Shown: positions 53,699 through 64,000, counted from the first letter of the stretch. The stretch: 64,000 bases of DNA from Streptomyces sp. TLI_171 (GCF_003610255.1 NZ_RAPS01000001.1:2976001-3040000), one strand, 5' to 3'. Program-made: numbers and translations. Notes: a model not told the origin generated them from the sequence alone.

Positions 53699-54766
53699 TC
53701 AGCCCTGCGGGGCGGTCGGGACCTTGGTGGCGCCCGAGGTGATCTGCTGGGTGGCAGCGTCGATCTTCGCCTTGATGTCGTCGATGAACCCGCCGGTGGT
53801 GGCCAGCGAGACGCCGCCCTGCTTCAGGTCGAAGTTCTGGACGCCGGTCAGCACGCTGCCGTTCTTCGCGGACTGGACGTAGCTGAACACGGCGGTGTCC
53901 ACGTTCTTCACCATCGAGGTGAGGATGTGGTCCTTGTACTTCTCCAGGGCCGGCTGCTTGGCCTGGTCGGAGTCGACGCCGATGGCCCACTTGCCGGCGG
54001 TGGCGACGGCCTCGATGGAGCCGGTGCCGGAGGAGCCAGCGGCGGCGTAGATGACGTCCGCGCCCTTGTCGAGCTGGCCCTGCGCGGCCTGCTTGCCCTT
54101 GCCCGGGTCGGCGAAGCCGGTGAAGTCCGGCGGGGTGGTGAGGTAGGTGACCTGGACGTCGATGTCGGACTTCACCGACTTGGCGCCAGCGGTGTAACCG
54201 GCCTCGAACTTCTTGATCAGCTCGGACTGCACGCCGCCGATGAAGCCGATGTGGTTGGTCTTGGTCTTGCTGGCCGCGGCCACGCCGGCCAGGTAGGAGC
54301 CCTGCTCCTCGGCGAAGACCAGCGAGGTGACGTTCGCGGGCTGGTCGGGCGAGGCGGAGTCGATGATCGCGAACTTGACGTTCGGGTTCTCCTTGGCGAC
54401 CTTGGTCACCGCGTCCTGGTAGACGAAGCCGACCGCGATGATCGGGTTGTAGCCACCGGTCACCAGGCTCTTGAGACGCTGCTCCTTGTCACCCTCGGAC
54501 TCGCCCGACTTGGCCTCGGCCTCGAAGATGGTGGCGCCCAGGTCGGTCTTGGCCTTGTCCAGGCCGCGCGCGGCGGAGTCGTTGAAGGACTGGTCGCCGC
54601 GGCCGCCGATGTCGTAGGCCATGCCGACCTTGAGACCGGAGCCGCCCGCACCGGCGGTGGCGGAGGCGGAGTTGTTGTCGGTGCTCTTTGCGCCGCAGGC
54701 GGCGAGCGAGGCGATGCCCAGGGAACCCGAGAGCACGACCGCGGCGAGCTTGAGTGAACGGCGCAA
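53699..54766 (-). CDS. bmpA: BmpA-family nucleoside-binding lipoprotein
   Basis: This 355-residue substrate-binding protein is anchored outside the membrane by a lipobox (SLAAC). The Bmp domain shows VGMAYDIGGRGDQSFNDSAARG, VGFVYQDAVTKVA and GFIGGVQSELIKKFEAGYTAGAK, and binds nucleosides for the ABC importer. The start is TTG 54766 after an AAGGAGAAACTCCC ribosome site. The operator at 54816-54827 and a TACGGT element lie upstream, making this the first gene of the transport-cdd operon. Confidence 0.93.
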   Translation of the reverse strand: MRRSLKLAAVVLSGSLGIASLAACGAKSTDNNSASATAGAGGSGLKVGMAYDIGGRGDQSFNDSAARGLDKAKTDLGATIFEAEAKSGESEGDKEQRLKSLVTGGYNPIIAVGFVYQDAVTKVAKENPNVKFAIIDSASPDQPANVTSLVFAEEQGSYLAGVAAASKTKTNHIGFIGGVQSELIKKFEAGYTAGAKSVKSDIDVQVTYLTTPPDFTGFADPGKGKQAAQGQLDKGADVIYAAAGSSGTGSIEAVATAGKWAIGVDSDQAKQPALEKYKDHILTSMVKNVDTAVFSYVQSAKNGSVLTGVQNFDLKQGGVSLATTGGFIDDIKAKIDAATQQITSGATKVPTAPQG

Positions 54767-55079
54767 GGGAGTTTCTCCTTCTCACACACCCGTTTGGCGT
54801 GGTCGAGCGCCACCGTAACGCGCGTAGAACACGGTTGTGTTACGGCCTGCGGAGCCATTCGGGTTGTTATCAAAACGTGGTCGCCCGTCCCGGCAAATGC
54901 GGACATAGCACCACAGGTGCCCAACCCTGCTGTCATTACCGACTGGTATCGGGCCACCACGGTACGCCTCCGCTCCCGGCCCGAGAAGCAGCCGCGCCGA
55001 ACCCGCCCGGCCCGACGGTCGCCTGCTCGCGACCGCCGGGCCGGCGGAGCCGGCGCCGATCCGACAATCCGGTGGACCG
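54767..55079. other. bmpA promoter region
   Basis: About 310 bases without a gene. It holds the bmpA leader, the operator at 54816-54827 and an AT-richer segment around 54828-54885. Beyond that it runs to the end of the M20 gene on the same strand, with no clear terminator seen. Confidence 0.55.
54816..54827. promoter_or_regulatory. Nucleoside-regulon operator at bmpA (10/12 match)
   Basis: TAACGCGCGTAG keeps the core ACGCGCGTAG of the palindrome. On the minus strand it overlaps the -10 candidate TACGGT, about 45 nt before the bmpA start. Confidence 0.65.
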
Positions 55080-56330
55080 TCAGATCCGGGCGTGCTCCAG
55101 TGCCAGCGCGGCGAACAGCTCCACGCCGACCGCGATGGCCCGCTCGTCCGCGTCGAAGTCGCCCTGGTGGAGGTCCCGGACGCCCTTCTCGTGCGGGCCG
55201 CGGACCCCGAGGCGGGCGAGCGCGCCCGGTGCGTGCTCCAGGTACCAGGAGAAGTCCTCGCCGCCGAGGCTCTGCTCGGTCGGCTCGACCACCGGGCCGC
55301 GGCCCTCGGCGAACCGGGCGGTCATCGCCGCCTCCAGCTGCTCGATCGAGCCTGCCTCGTTGACCACCGGCGGCACGCCGCGGTGGTAGTCGAGGGTCCA
55401 CTTGGCGCGGTGGGTCTCGGCCAGGTGCGCGAGCAGCTCCTCCAGCACCTCCGGCGCGTCCCGCCAGCCGGCCAGCTCCAGGCAGCGGACGGTGCCCTCC
55501 AGCTCGGCGTGCTGCGGGATCACGTTCGGCGCGGAGCCGCCCGCGATCCGGCCCCAGACCAGCGAGACGCCCCAGCGCGGGTCCATCCGCCGGGACAGCG
55601 AGGCGGGCAGCTCGGCGGCCAGCTTGGCGACCGCGGTGATCAGGTCGGTGGTCAGGTGCGGACGGGCGGTGTGCCCGCCCGGGCCGTCCAGCGCGATCCG
55701 CACCTTGTCGCAGGCCGAGGTGATCGCCCCGGTCTTCAGCCCGATCCGGCCGACCTGCACCTTCGGGTCGCAGTGCACCGCGAAGATCCGCCCGACCCCC
55801 TCCATCCCGCCGGCCGCGATCACGTCGAGCGCGCCGCCGGGCATCATCTCCTCGGCCGGCTGGAAGATCAGCCGCACCGGCCGGGTCAGCTCCCCCGCCG
55901 CCAGCGCCTGGGCGAGCACCAGCCCGGTGCCCAGCACCACCGCGGTGTGCACGTCGTGGCCGCAGGCGTGCGCCCGGCCCGGCAGGGTGGAGCGGTACGG
56001 CACGTCCTTCTTGGCGTCGTCGATCGGCAGCGCGTCGATGTCCGCGCGGAACGCCAGCAGCGGGGTGCCGGGCGCGGTGCCCGGCGGGACGAGGTCCACG
56101 ATCAGGCCGGTGCCGCCCGGCAGCACCCGGGGCTCCAGCCCGGCGGCGACCAGCCGCTCGCGCAGCAGCCGGGTGGTCCGGAACTCCTGGCGGCCGAGCT
56201 CCGGGTGCCGGTGCAGGTCACGGCGCAGCTCGATCAGCTCGGCCTGGTAGGCGGCCACCCGGGCACGCAGGTCGGCGGCGGGGCGAGCGGCGGTGACGGT
56301 GGCGGCGGCTGCCGGCTGAGGATCGTTCAC
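55080..56330 (-). CDS. M20-family amidohydrolase
   Basis: This 416-residue metal-dependent amidohydrolase of the M20D type (aminoacylase or hippurate-hydrolase-like) has metal-binding residues in HACGHDVHTAV, with acidic and His ligands in FQPAEEMMPGG and later GGEDFSWYL. The lid/dimerisation domain lies between. Likely substrates are N-acyl amino acids or related amides. GTG 56330 is leaderless, 7 nt after TAGTCT; a frame opens upstream to 56426 but lacks family sequence. Confidence 0.9.
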   Translation of the reverse strand: MNDPQPAAAATVTAARPAADLRARVAAYQAELIELRRDLHRHPELGRQEFRTTRLLRERLVAAGLEPRVLPGGTGLIVDLVPPGTAPGTPLLAFRADIDALPIDDAKKDVPYRSTLPGRAHACGHDVHTAVVLGTGLVLAQALAAGELTRPVRLIFQPAEEMMPGGALDVIAAGGMEGVGRIFAVHCDPKVQVGRIGLKTGAITSACDKVRIALDGPGGHTARPHLTTDLITAVAKLAAELPASLSRRMDPRWGVSLVWGRIAGGSAPNVIPQHAELEGTVRCLELAGWRDAPEVLEELLAHLAETHRAKWTLDYHRGVPPVVNEAGSIEQLEAAMTARFAEGRGPVVEPTEQSLGGEDFSWYLEHAPGALARLGVRGPHEKGVRDLHQGDFDADERAIAVGVELFAALALEHARI

Positions 56331-56731
56331 CTTGACAAGACTAGGCCGGTGGTGGGCTTTTGGCCCGGCTTCCGGAGAACTGCTCACCGGATGGACGCAT
56401 AGGGGCCGCGGGGTTGGGTATGACACTTCGATTCAGCCGCCCTTCCGATCGGTCACCTGCCGTGTGCAACGACCTGCACCGGCAGCCGGACACGGCAGCT
56501 CCTCCGCCCGGGGTCCGCGCAGCGTAGGGACCAAACGTTTCCTCCCGATCGAGTCATGGTGGAGCAAAACTTCCGGATGCGCTCTTGAGCAGCGCACATC
56601 CGTGCGAATAGACAGCTACCGCACAGTCAACTCCGGTGCCGCAGTGGGGGGTCACACCGCCTGCGGCGCGCCTCGTCGCGCCCTCACGAGGGGCTGCTGA
56701 CGCTCCATCGAACCGAGAAGGGGGGACCGAC
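56331..56731. other. Divergent promoter region without a gene
   Basis: About 400 bases lie between the M20 (minus) and S53 (plus) genes. It contains the M20 -10 (TAGTCT) at its left end and a purine-rich ribosome site for the protease at its right end. Moderately AT-richer segments (56520-56640) probably carry the protease promoter. No ORF or operator is recognised. Confidence 0.5.
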
Positions 56732-58783
56732 GTGCCGATTTCCCGCAACCAGCTCGCCAAGAGCATCGCTCCGGCCACCGTCGCCGCCGCACTGATCCTC
56801 ACCACCCTGGGCGCGGCCGTTCCGGCCTCCGCCGCCGCGCCCACCGGCGAGGGCGCTCGCGCGCTGCCCGGCACCCACCCCGCCTGGGCCACCCCGCAGG
56901 CCGACGCCGGCGCCGTCGACCCGGCCACGCCGGCGACCGCCCGGATCTACCTGGCCGGCCGCGACGCCAGCGGCCTCGCGGCCCTCGCCAAGGCCGTCTC
57001 CGACCCGAACTCCGCCGCCTACGGGCAGTTCCTGAGCTCCGCCCAGGTGCAGGAGCGGTTCGGCGCCACCCCGGCGCAGGTCGCCGCCGTCACCTCCTGG
57101 GTGACCGGCGCGGGCCTCACCGTCGCCGGCGGCAACAGCCACTACCTGCAGGTGTCCGGTTCCACCGCCGCGATGGCCAAGGCCTTCGGCACCGACTTCC
57201 GCAGCTACCGCACCGCGGACGGCACCCACCGCGCCCCCGCCAGGGACGCCCAGCTGCCCGCCGCGGTCTCCGGCGCCGTCCTCGCCGTCTCCGGCCTGGC
57301 CGACGCCATCCACACCAACGCCTCCACCGCCACCTCGGTCCGCGAGGCCGAGCAGCGCGCGGCCGCCGCCCGCTCCGCCGCCCCCGACAAGAAGGCCCCG
57401 GCCACCCTGCCGGACGTGCCGACCTGCTCCGAGGACGGCTACGGCTCGAAGACCGCCAAGGGCGCCCCGGACGGCTACGAGAAGAACGAGCCCTTCGCCC
57501 CCTGCTCGTACGTCCCCACCCAGCTGCGCAAGGCCTACGGCGTCACCGACGCCAAGGTCAGCGGCAAGGGCGCCCGGGTCGCGATCATCGACGCCTACGG
57601 CCTGTCCACCATGGAGCAGGACGCGAACCACTACTCGGCGCTGCACGGCGACCAGCCGTTCAAGTCCGGCCAGTACTCCGAGTACGTCACCCCGGACAAG
57701 TGGACCCACCAGGACGAGTGCGGCGGCGCCGACGGCTGGGCCGGCGAGGAGGCGCTGGACGTCGAGATGGTGCACGGCCTCGCGCCCGACGCGCAGGTGG
57801 TCTACGTCGGCGGCAACTCCTGCTACGACGAGGACCTGTACGACGCGATGGCCAAGGTCGTCGACGAGCACCTGGCCGACGTGGTCTCCAACTCCTGGGG
57901 CGAGATCATGCACGGCACCGGCGGGGACATCGACCCGGCCGTGGTCGCCGCCGACAACCAGATATTCCAGCTCGGCGCCCTCACCGGCATCGGCTTCACG
58001 TTCTCCTCCGGCGACTGCGGCGACAGCTCGCCCGGCGCGGCCGCCACCGGCGTCAACTGCCAGGCCGACACCAACCAGGCGCAGGCCGACTGGCCGTCCG
58101 CCTCCCCGTGGGTCACCTCGGTCGGCGGCACCGCGCTGCAGCTCGACAACAAGGCCGGCAAGTACGCCGGCGAGGTCTCCATGGGCGACAAGCGCTCGGT
58201 GCTGTCCGCCGACCAGAAGTCCTGGACCCCGTTCCCCGGCAACTTCTACTTCGGCGGCGGCGGCGGTGTCTCCAAGGACTTCGCCCAGCCCTGGTACCAG
58301 CAGGGCGTCGTCCCGGACGGCGTCGCGAAGACCGCGGCCGACGGCACCCACTCCGCCACCCCGCTGCGCGCCACCCCCGACATCGCGATGAGCGGTGACC
58401 TGGTCGCCGCCACCCAGGTCGGCTACACCGCCGACGGCGTCTACAGCGAGGGCGGCTACGGCGGCACCTCGGTGTCCGCCCCGGAGACCGCCGCGATGTT
58501 CGCCAACGCGATCCAGTCCCGCGGCGGCCGGGCGCTCGGCTTCGCCAACCCGGCCCTCTACGACCGGGCCGGCAGCAAGGCGTTCAACGACGTCAACGAC
58601 GCCGCCAACCACACCAAGCGCGGCAACGTCGTCGACCTGGGCGTCGTGGGCGGTGTCCTGAAGGTCCGGCTCTACCAGATCGGCGCCGACTACGGCCTGT
58701 CGGCGGCGAAGGGCTACGACACGGCCACCGGCCTGGGCTCCCCGGGCAAGGACTTCTTCAAGTCCTTCGCCGTCAAGAAGTAG
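56732..58783 (+). CDS. Secreted S53 (sedolisin/kumamolisin-type) serine protease
   Basis: This 683-residue extracellular protease has a Sec signal peptide (to about ASAA, residue 35), a Pro-kumamolisin activation domain (about 60-190) and the S53 catalytic domain (about 250-683). The catalytic acids are Glu339 and Asp343 (GEEALDVE) with the nucleophile Ser580 in GGTSVSAPE. The oxyanion Asp is in SSGDCGDSSPG. Calcium-site residues near the C-terminus (FNDVNDA) are present. GTG 56732 follows an AGAAGGGGGGACC site. It is active at acidic pH in the family. Confidence 0.93.
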   Translation: MPISRNQLAKSIAPATVAAALILTTLGAAVPASAAAPTGEGARALPGTHPAWATPQADAGAVDPATPATARIYLAGRDASGLAALAKAVSDPNSAAYGQFLSSAQVQERFGATPAQVAAVTSWVTGAGLTVAGGNSHYLQVSGSTAAMAKAFGTDFRSYRTADGTHRAPARDAQLPAAVSGAVLAVSGLADAIHTNASTATSVREAEQRAAAARSAAPDKKAPATLPDVPTCSEDGYGSKTAKGAPDGYEKNEPFAPCSYVPTQLRKAYGVTDAKVSGKGARVAIIDAYGLSTMEQDANHYSALHGDQPFKSGQYSEYVTPDKWTHQDECGGADGWAGEEALDVEMVHGLAPDAQVVYVGGNSCYDEDLYDAMAKVVDEHLADVVSNSWGEIMHGTGGDIDPAVVAADNQIFQLGALTGIGFTFSSGDCGDSSPGAAATGVNCQADTNQAQADWPSASPWVTSVGGTALQLDNKAGKYAGEVSMGDKRSVLSADQKSWTPFPGNFYFGGGGGVSKDFAQPWYQQGVVPDGVAKTAADGTHSATPLRATPDIAMSGDLVAATQVGYTADGVYSEGGYGGTSVSAPETAAMFANAIQSRGGRALGFANPALYDRAGSKAFNDVNDAANHTKRGNVVDLGVVGGVLKVRLYQIGADYGLSAAKGYDTATGLGSPGKDFFKSFAVKK

Positions 58784-58794
58784 CGCGGAACGGT

Positions 58795-58832
58795 CGAGGG
58801 GGTGCCGGGGATCCTTCCCCGGCACCCCCTCG
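58795..58832. terminator. Bidirectional terminator
   Basis: A 16-bp perfect stem (CGAGGGGGTGCCGGGG and its complement) with a 6-base loop lies between convergent genes. Confidence 0.85.
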
Positions 58833-58850
58833 GTGCGTGCGCGCGACGGC

Positions 58851-60440
<1,590 letters not shown>

Positions 60441-60621
60441 GGGTGTCCTCCGCGGGGGGTTGTGAGGGGTTAGCGCTGATTAACGGGTCAGCTGGATACG
60501 CAATGTAGTCGTGCCGCGTCGGGACCAGACAGATGCCACGGCTGGGAGCTTGCTCACAACACGCACGACCCGCCCCTTGGGATGATCGGTCCACCGACCG
60601 GACACACGAGGAGTGCACGAC

Positions 60622-61365
60622 ATGACCGAGCAGAAGGTGGCCGTGGTCACCGGCGCCAGCAGCGGCATCGGGGCGGCCACCGCCCGACGACTGGCCGCGG
60701 ACGGCTTCGAGGTGGTGCTGACCGCGCGCCGCACCGAGCGGATCGAGGAGCTGGCCAAGGAGATCGGCGGCCGGGCCCACACCCTGGACGTCACCGACCG
60801 GGCCGCGGTGGACGCCTTCGCCGCCGAGGTCGGCCGGGTCGACGTGCTGGTGAACAACGCGGGCGGCGCGCTCGGCGCGGAGAGCGTCGAGAACGGCGAC
60901 CCCGCGGACTGGCGCACCATGTACGAGGTCAACGTGATCGGCGTGCTGCACCTGACCCAGGCGCTGCTGCCGGCGCTGCGCGCCACCGGCGACGGCACCG
61001 TGCTGATCATGTCCTCCACCGCGGCGCTGGCCGCGTACGAGGGCGGCGGCGGCTACGTGGCCGCCAAGCACGCCGTCCACTCGGTGGCCCAGACCCTGCG
61101 CCTCGAACTGGTGGGCGAGCCGATCCGGGTGATCGAGATCGCGCCCGGCATGGTCAGGTCGGAGGGCTTCGCGCTCACCCGGTTCCGCGGCGACCAGGAC
61201 AAGGCGGACGCGGTCTACGCCGGCGTCGCCGAGCCGCTGACCTCGGAGGACATCGCCGACACGGTGTCCTGGGCGGTCACCCGGCCCGCCCACGTCAACA
61301 TCGACCTGCTGGTGGTCCGGCCGCGCGCCCAGGCCGCCAACCACAAGGTGCATCGGGTCAGTTGA
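60622..61365 (+). CDS. SDR-family oxidoreductase
   Basis: This 247-residue classical short-chain dehydrogenase has the cofactor loop TGASSGIGAATAR, NNAGG, the active-site Ser in IMSSTAAL, and YVAAK (Tyr and Lys). The loop after strand 2 has Arg residues (TARRTERI), favouring NADP. It resembles YdfG-type serine/3-hydroxy acid dehydrogenases. The substrate is unknown. A GAGGAG site 8 nt before ATG 60622 decides the start over GTG 60613. Confidence 0.9.
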   Translation: MTEQKVAVVTGASSGIGAATARRLAADGFEVVLTARRTERIEELAKEIGGRAHTLDVTDRAAVDAFAAEVGRVDVLVNNAGGALGAESVENGDPADWRTMYEVNVIGVLHLTQALLPALRATGDGTVLIMSSTAALAAYEGGGGYVAAKHAVHSVAQTLRLELVGEPIRVIEIAPGMVRSEGFALTRFRGDQDKADAVYAGVAEPLTSEDIADTVSWAVTRPAHVNIDLLVVRPRAQAANHKVHRVS

Positions 61366-61588
61366 TCGCCTCCGCGTGAACGAGAAGGGCGGCGGGTCAC
61401 AACTTGATAGCTCGATCGAGTGAAATCGGCCCGCCGCCTCCCCAACTGATGAGCCCTCAACTACCGTGGAGGCGCTGCCCCGCCGAGCTGTGTCAGCCCC
61501 GAGCGACGGCATTGCCGCACCCTCCGCACACCCACTTCCCCTCCGTCTCTGCAGCCTCCCCCCTTCCTGCCCTCACGAGGAGGATCCG

Positions 61589-62119
61589 CTGGCCAGCGAC
61601 ATCCCGCCGCAGCGTCTCGACGCGCGGACGGAACCGTCCCTGCTGGGGCTTCACCGGTTCAACGAAGCCGACTCCGGCGCGGTCGAGGAAGCACTGCTCG
61701 CCTGTTGCGGCAGCCACCGCTGGGCCCTCCGCCTCACCGCCCACCGCCCGTACCCCGACATAGAGTCACTGCTCGCCGCCGCCAGCGAGGCCAGCTACGA
61801 CCTGCGCCCCGCGGACCTCGCCGAGGCCCTGGCCGACGAGAGCTGGATGCCCCAGCCGCTGCTCGGCATGCGCGCGCCCGGCAGCCAGGCCGCCCACACC
61901 GCGCTCCGGGCGGCGCACGCGGCCTACGAGGCCCGCTTCGGGCACGTCTTCGTGGTCTGCCTGGAGGGCGTCGACCCGGAGGAGATGCTGGACGCCGTCC
62001 TCACCTCGATCCGGACCAGGCTGGCCAACGACCGGGACGAGGAACGCCTCATCTCCGCCGAGGAGTTGCGGCGGATCGCGCTCGGCCGCCTGGAGCACCT
62101 GGTGGCGGTCAAGAACTAG
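61589..62119 (+). CDS. OHCU-decarboxylase-like protein lacking the catalytic His motif; probable CTG start
   Basis: The protein (176 residues from CTG 61589) resembles 2-oxo-4-hydroxy-4-carboxy-5-ureidoimidazoline decarboxylase of uric acid breakdown: LHRFNEADSGAVEEALLACCGSHRWALRL, AHRPYPDIESLLAAA, and AAHTALRAAHAAYEARFGHVFVVCL. The HPxxG motif carrying the catalytic histidine is replaced by ADESWMPQPLLG, so it may not be an active decarboxylase. A GAGGAGG ribosome site sits 5 nt before the CTG codon at 61589. No ATG, GTG or TTG fits as well; GTG 61466 would add 41 unlikely residues. Confidence 0.72.
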   Translation: MASDIPPQRLDARTEPSLLGLHRFNEADSGAVEEALLACCGSHRWALRLTAHRPYPDIESLLAAASEASYDLRPADLAEALADESWMPQPLLGMRAPGSQAAHTALRAAHAAYEARFGHVFVVCLEGVDPEEMLDAVLTSIRTRLANDRDEERLISAEELRRIALGRLEHLVAVKN

Positions 62120-62127
62120 GTCGAGGA

Positions 62128-62814
62128 CTAGTGGGCGGGTCCCGGTCGGGACCCGCCCAGCTTCTCGAGCTGGGCCCGCACCACCTCCCGGTCGGGCTCC
62201 GGGGCGGGGCGCCCCTCGGCGTCCAGGGTGGTGAACACGGTCAGCACGTCACCGGTCCGGGTGACCAGGGCCCGCTGGGCGAAGGTGGCGCCGCCGGTTT
62301 CATTCGTGAGGGTGAACGCCGTGGCGGCGTCCGCTCCTCCGGGGGTGGGCGTGTCGAGCCGGGTGAGCAGGTGCCGTCCGGCCGCGGAGCCGAACGCCCG
62401 GCAGCGGTCCAGCACTTGGTCGAGTCCGGCGTGGACCGCGGCGGCCCGCCCGGGCCGGAAGGCCAGGATCGCGGTGTACACCGAGGCGGGGCTGTCGCCC
62501 TCCCGCGCGATGTCCAGGTCGGCCTCGGCGAGCGGCCCGGCGGCGCCCTTGGACGGGGTCAGCGCGTCCAGGACCGGCTGACAGGCGGGCACGTCGGCGG
62601 TCTCCGGCGGGCTGGAGATGTCGCTCTGGCCGGGCTGCATCACGGTGACGTGCCAGCCGGCGGCGAGGTCGGCGTCGGTGACGGCGAGCGCGCGCACCGC
62701 GGCGGCGTCGTACCCGGCGGCGGGGGTCCCCGCCCGGTCGGCGGACGGGGCGGGCGGGGCGGCGGCGCAGCCGGCGGTCAGGGCCAGCGCGGCGAGGACG
62801 GGCAGGGGTCGCAC
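62128..62814 (-). CDS. Lipoprotein of unknown function
   Basis: GTG 62814 gives a lipoprotein signal (VRPLPVLAALALTAGC). The mature part of about 210 residues has an alpha/beta pattern (LAAGWHVTVMQPGQ, SVYTAILAFRPGRAAAVHAGLDQVLDRC, ALVTRTGDVLTVFTTL) like the PknH-sensor or sensor-domain lipoproteins of actinomycetes. It is predicted to lie outside the membrane. It is divergent from sdhC with 239 bases between them. Confidence 0.75.
   Translation of the reverse strand: MRPLPVLAALALTAGCAAAPPAPSADRAGTPAAGYDAAAVRALAVTDADLAAGWHVTVMQPGQSDISSPPETADVPACQPVLDALTPSKGAAGPLAEADLDIAREGDSPASVYTAILAFRPGRAAAVHAGLDQVLDRCRAFGSAAGRHLLTRLDTPTPGGADAATAFTLTNETGGATFAQRALVTRTGDVLTVFTTLDAEGRPAPEPDREVVRAQLEKLGGSRPGPAH
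62132..62159. terminator. Bidirectional terminator overlapping a gene end
   Basis: A 12-bp perfect stem (62132-62143 with 62148-62159) covers the last codons of the convergent lipoprotein gene. Confidence 0.75.
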
Positions 62815-63053
62815 GTCGGGTCTCTCTTCGGTCTGCGGCAGGGGACCGCACCGTAGCGCAACGAAACGGTCACGGAGCGTCATAGTTCCCGTCCCGATTA
62901 GGCCGTGCGTGCCTGATTGATCACACCAGGGGCCCCCGTCGGCTGTTGGCGACGGTGCGTCGATAGGATGCTCGCGGCCGGTGGACCGTATCCGGCCGGG
63001 CTGACCGACACCGAAGCCGGCCGAGCCCCCGAACCGCTTCCGGAGGGTTTTCC

Positions 63054-63434
63054 GTGCCGGCTGGAACGCTGTACCGCGGCCGGGAAGGCATGTGGAGCTG
63101 GGTGGCTCACCGAGTCACCGGCGTCCTGATCTTCTTCTTCCTGTTCGCACATGTTCTCGACACCGCCCTGGTGCGGGTGTCGCCCGAGGCGTACGACTCG
63201 GTGATCGCCACGTACAAGTTCTGGCTCGTGAACCTGATGGAGTACGGCCTGGTGGCCGCCATCCTGTTCCACGCGCTGAACGGCCTGCGGGTCGTCGCGG
63301 TGGACTTCTGGGCCAAGGGCCCGAAGTACCAGAAGCAGATGCTCTGGACCGTCGTCGGCATCTGGGTCGTCCTGATGGGCGGCGCGTTCGGCCCCGTCCT
63401 GCAGCACACCCTTCGCACCTGGTTCGGGGGCTGA
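63054..63434 (+). CDS. sdhC: Succinate dehydrogenase cytochrome b556 subunit
   Basis: This 126-residue membrane anchor of complex II has three helices, with YRGREGMWSWVAHRVTGVLIFFFLFAHVLDTAL carrying the quinone-site Ser/Arg region and the heme-ligand His. GTG 63054 follows a GGAGGGTTTTCC site. It begins an sdhCDA(B) operon, with sdhD 5 bases on. Confidence 0.94.
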   Translation: MPAGTLYRGREGMWSWVAHRVTGVLIFFFLFAHVLDTALVRVSPEAYDSVIATYKFWLVNLMEYGLVAAILFHALNGLRVVAVDFWAKGPKYQKQMLWTVVGIWVVLMGGAFGPVLQHTLRTWFGG

Positions 63435-63439
63435 TCCGT

Positions 63440-63928
63440 ATGTCCACTGAGACCAACGACCTGGTGGTGCCCTCGCTGCAGGCCCACACCGGTAAGGGCC
63501 TCGGCACCGGCAACCCGGCGGACGCCTTCGTGGTGGAGCCGGCCCGGTCGCGCAGCAAGCGGACGCCGCGCCGCACCCGGACCAACTTCGAGATGCTCGC
63601 CTGGCTGTTCATGCGCCTGTCGGGTGTCGTCCTGGTGGTGCTGGTCCTCGGCCACCTGCTGATCAACCTGATGCTGGACGGCGGCGTCTCCCGGATCAGC
63701 TTCGCCTTCGTGGCGGGCCGCTGGGCCTCGCCGTTCTGGCAGGGCTGGGACCTGCTGATGCTGTGGCTGGCCATGCTGCACGGCTCCAACGGCATGCGCA
63801 CCGTCATCAACGACTACGCGGAGAAGGACGCCACTCGTCTGTGGCTGAAGGGTCTCTTGGGCGTCGCGACCGTGTTCACGGTCCTGCTCGGCACCCTGGT
63901 GATCTTCACCTTCGACCCGAACATCTGA
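63440..63928 (+). CDS. sdhD: Succinate dehydrogenase hydrophobic anchor subunit
   Basis: This 162-residue second anchor has a hydrophilic N-terminal tail of about 50 residues and three helices (LFMRLSGVVLVVLVLGHLLINL, WDLLMLWLAMLHGSNGMRTVINDY, TVFTVLLGTLVIFTF). The SGVVLVVLVLGHL segment gives the heme-side His, and NGMRTVINDYAEK is the family mark. The ATG at 63440 is 5 bases after sdhC. Confidence 0.94.
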   Translation: MSTETNDLVVPSLQAHTGKGLGTGNPADAFVVEPARSRSKRTPRRTRTNFEMLAWLFMRLSGVVLVVLVLGHLLINLMLDGGVSRISFAFVAGRWASPFWQGWDLLMLWLAMLHGSNGMRTVINDYAEKDATRLWLKGLLGVATVFTVLLGTLVIFTFDPNI

Positions 63929-63954
63929 CGAGCCACCAGAGGCGACTGACCCCC

Positions 63955-64000
63955 ATGCAGATTCACCAGTACGACACTGTCATCGTCGGCGCCGGCGGCG
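63955..64000 (+). CDS. sdhA: Succinate dehydrogenase flavoprotein subunit, start only
   Basis: The first 15 codons (MQIHQYDTVIVGAGG) show the beginning of the FAD-binding GxGxxG loop. The gene is cut by the window edge. A GAGGCGACTGACCCCC leader follows sdhD by 26 bases. Confidence 0.88.
   Translation, partial: MQIHQYDTVIVGAGG

Overview
The window is ordinary-looking chromosome from a high-GC filamentous actinomycete of the family Streptomycetaceae (Streptomyces or Kitasatospora). The evidence is very high GC, heavy use of GTG starts, many leaderless genes, and gene content and order that I recall from the Streptomyces coelicolor core: accA2, pccB/pccE, birA and cya; sigQ-afsQ1-afsQ2; the nucleoside catabolic genes; and sdhCDA. 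I see no rRNA, tRNA, CRISPR array, insertion sequence or prophage.

Layout. 1-3645: the end of fdhD, a GAF/GGDEF protein and a class III adenylate cyclase. 3832-12000: a biotin-dependent carboxylase block (birA, pccB, pccE, accA2) interrupted by DoxX, a tiny unlisted membrane protein gene (7491-7616), maf, a lipoprotein hydrolase and a conserved unknown. 12058-16666: a stand-alone NRPS-type condensation domain, a DeoR regulator, a flavoprotein reductase and a lipoprotein. 16812-21716: a cyclotransferase, purine nucleoside phosphorylase, a phospho-sugar mutase and an ArsR/quinone-oxidoreductase pair. 21717-28017 is the most accessory part: a VanZ-like gene with a rare TTA codon, a PH-domain protein, an ABC-2 exporter, and a sigma factor/single-TM protein/mannosyltransferase operon. 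28194-34846: metG, TetR, deoC, two aldehyde dehydrogenases and a uridine kinase-like protein. 34872-42628: sigQ, afsQ1/afsQ2 with an AfsQ1-type site, and several lipoproteins and small membrane proteins. 42828-54766: nucleoside salvage (add, deoA, cdd, two permeases, ATPase, BmpA) with an ArsR/SRPBCC pair and a frameshifted LysR/MFS pair inside it. 55080-62814: M20 amidohydrolase, secreted S53 protease, acyl-CoA mutase large subunit, SDR, an OHCU-decarboxylase-like protein and a lipoprotein. 63054-64000: the start of sdhCDA.

The strongest system-level signal is a shared 12-bp palindrome, CTACGCGCGTAG. It is exact at three promoters and near-exact at two, always upstream of nucleoside catabolism or uptake genes (purine nucleoside phosphorylase, deoC, add, deoA, bmpA), and always at or just upstream of the predicted -10 element. 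This looks like a dispersed repressor regulon that takes nucleosides from import (BmpA/ABC) through deamination (Add, Cdd), phosphorolysis (PNP, DeoA) and mutase to aldolase and aldehyde oxidation (DeoC, ALDH). The regulator is not identified here. Other notable items are two ArsR-type double operators, a deoA upstream hairpin overlapping the operator, a probable one-base deletion in LysR, and a set of leaderless promoters.
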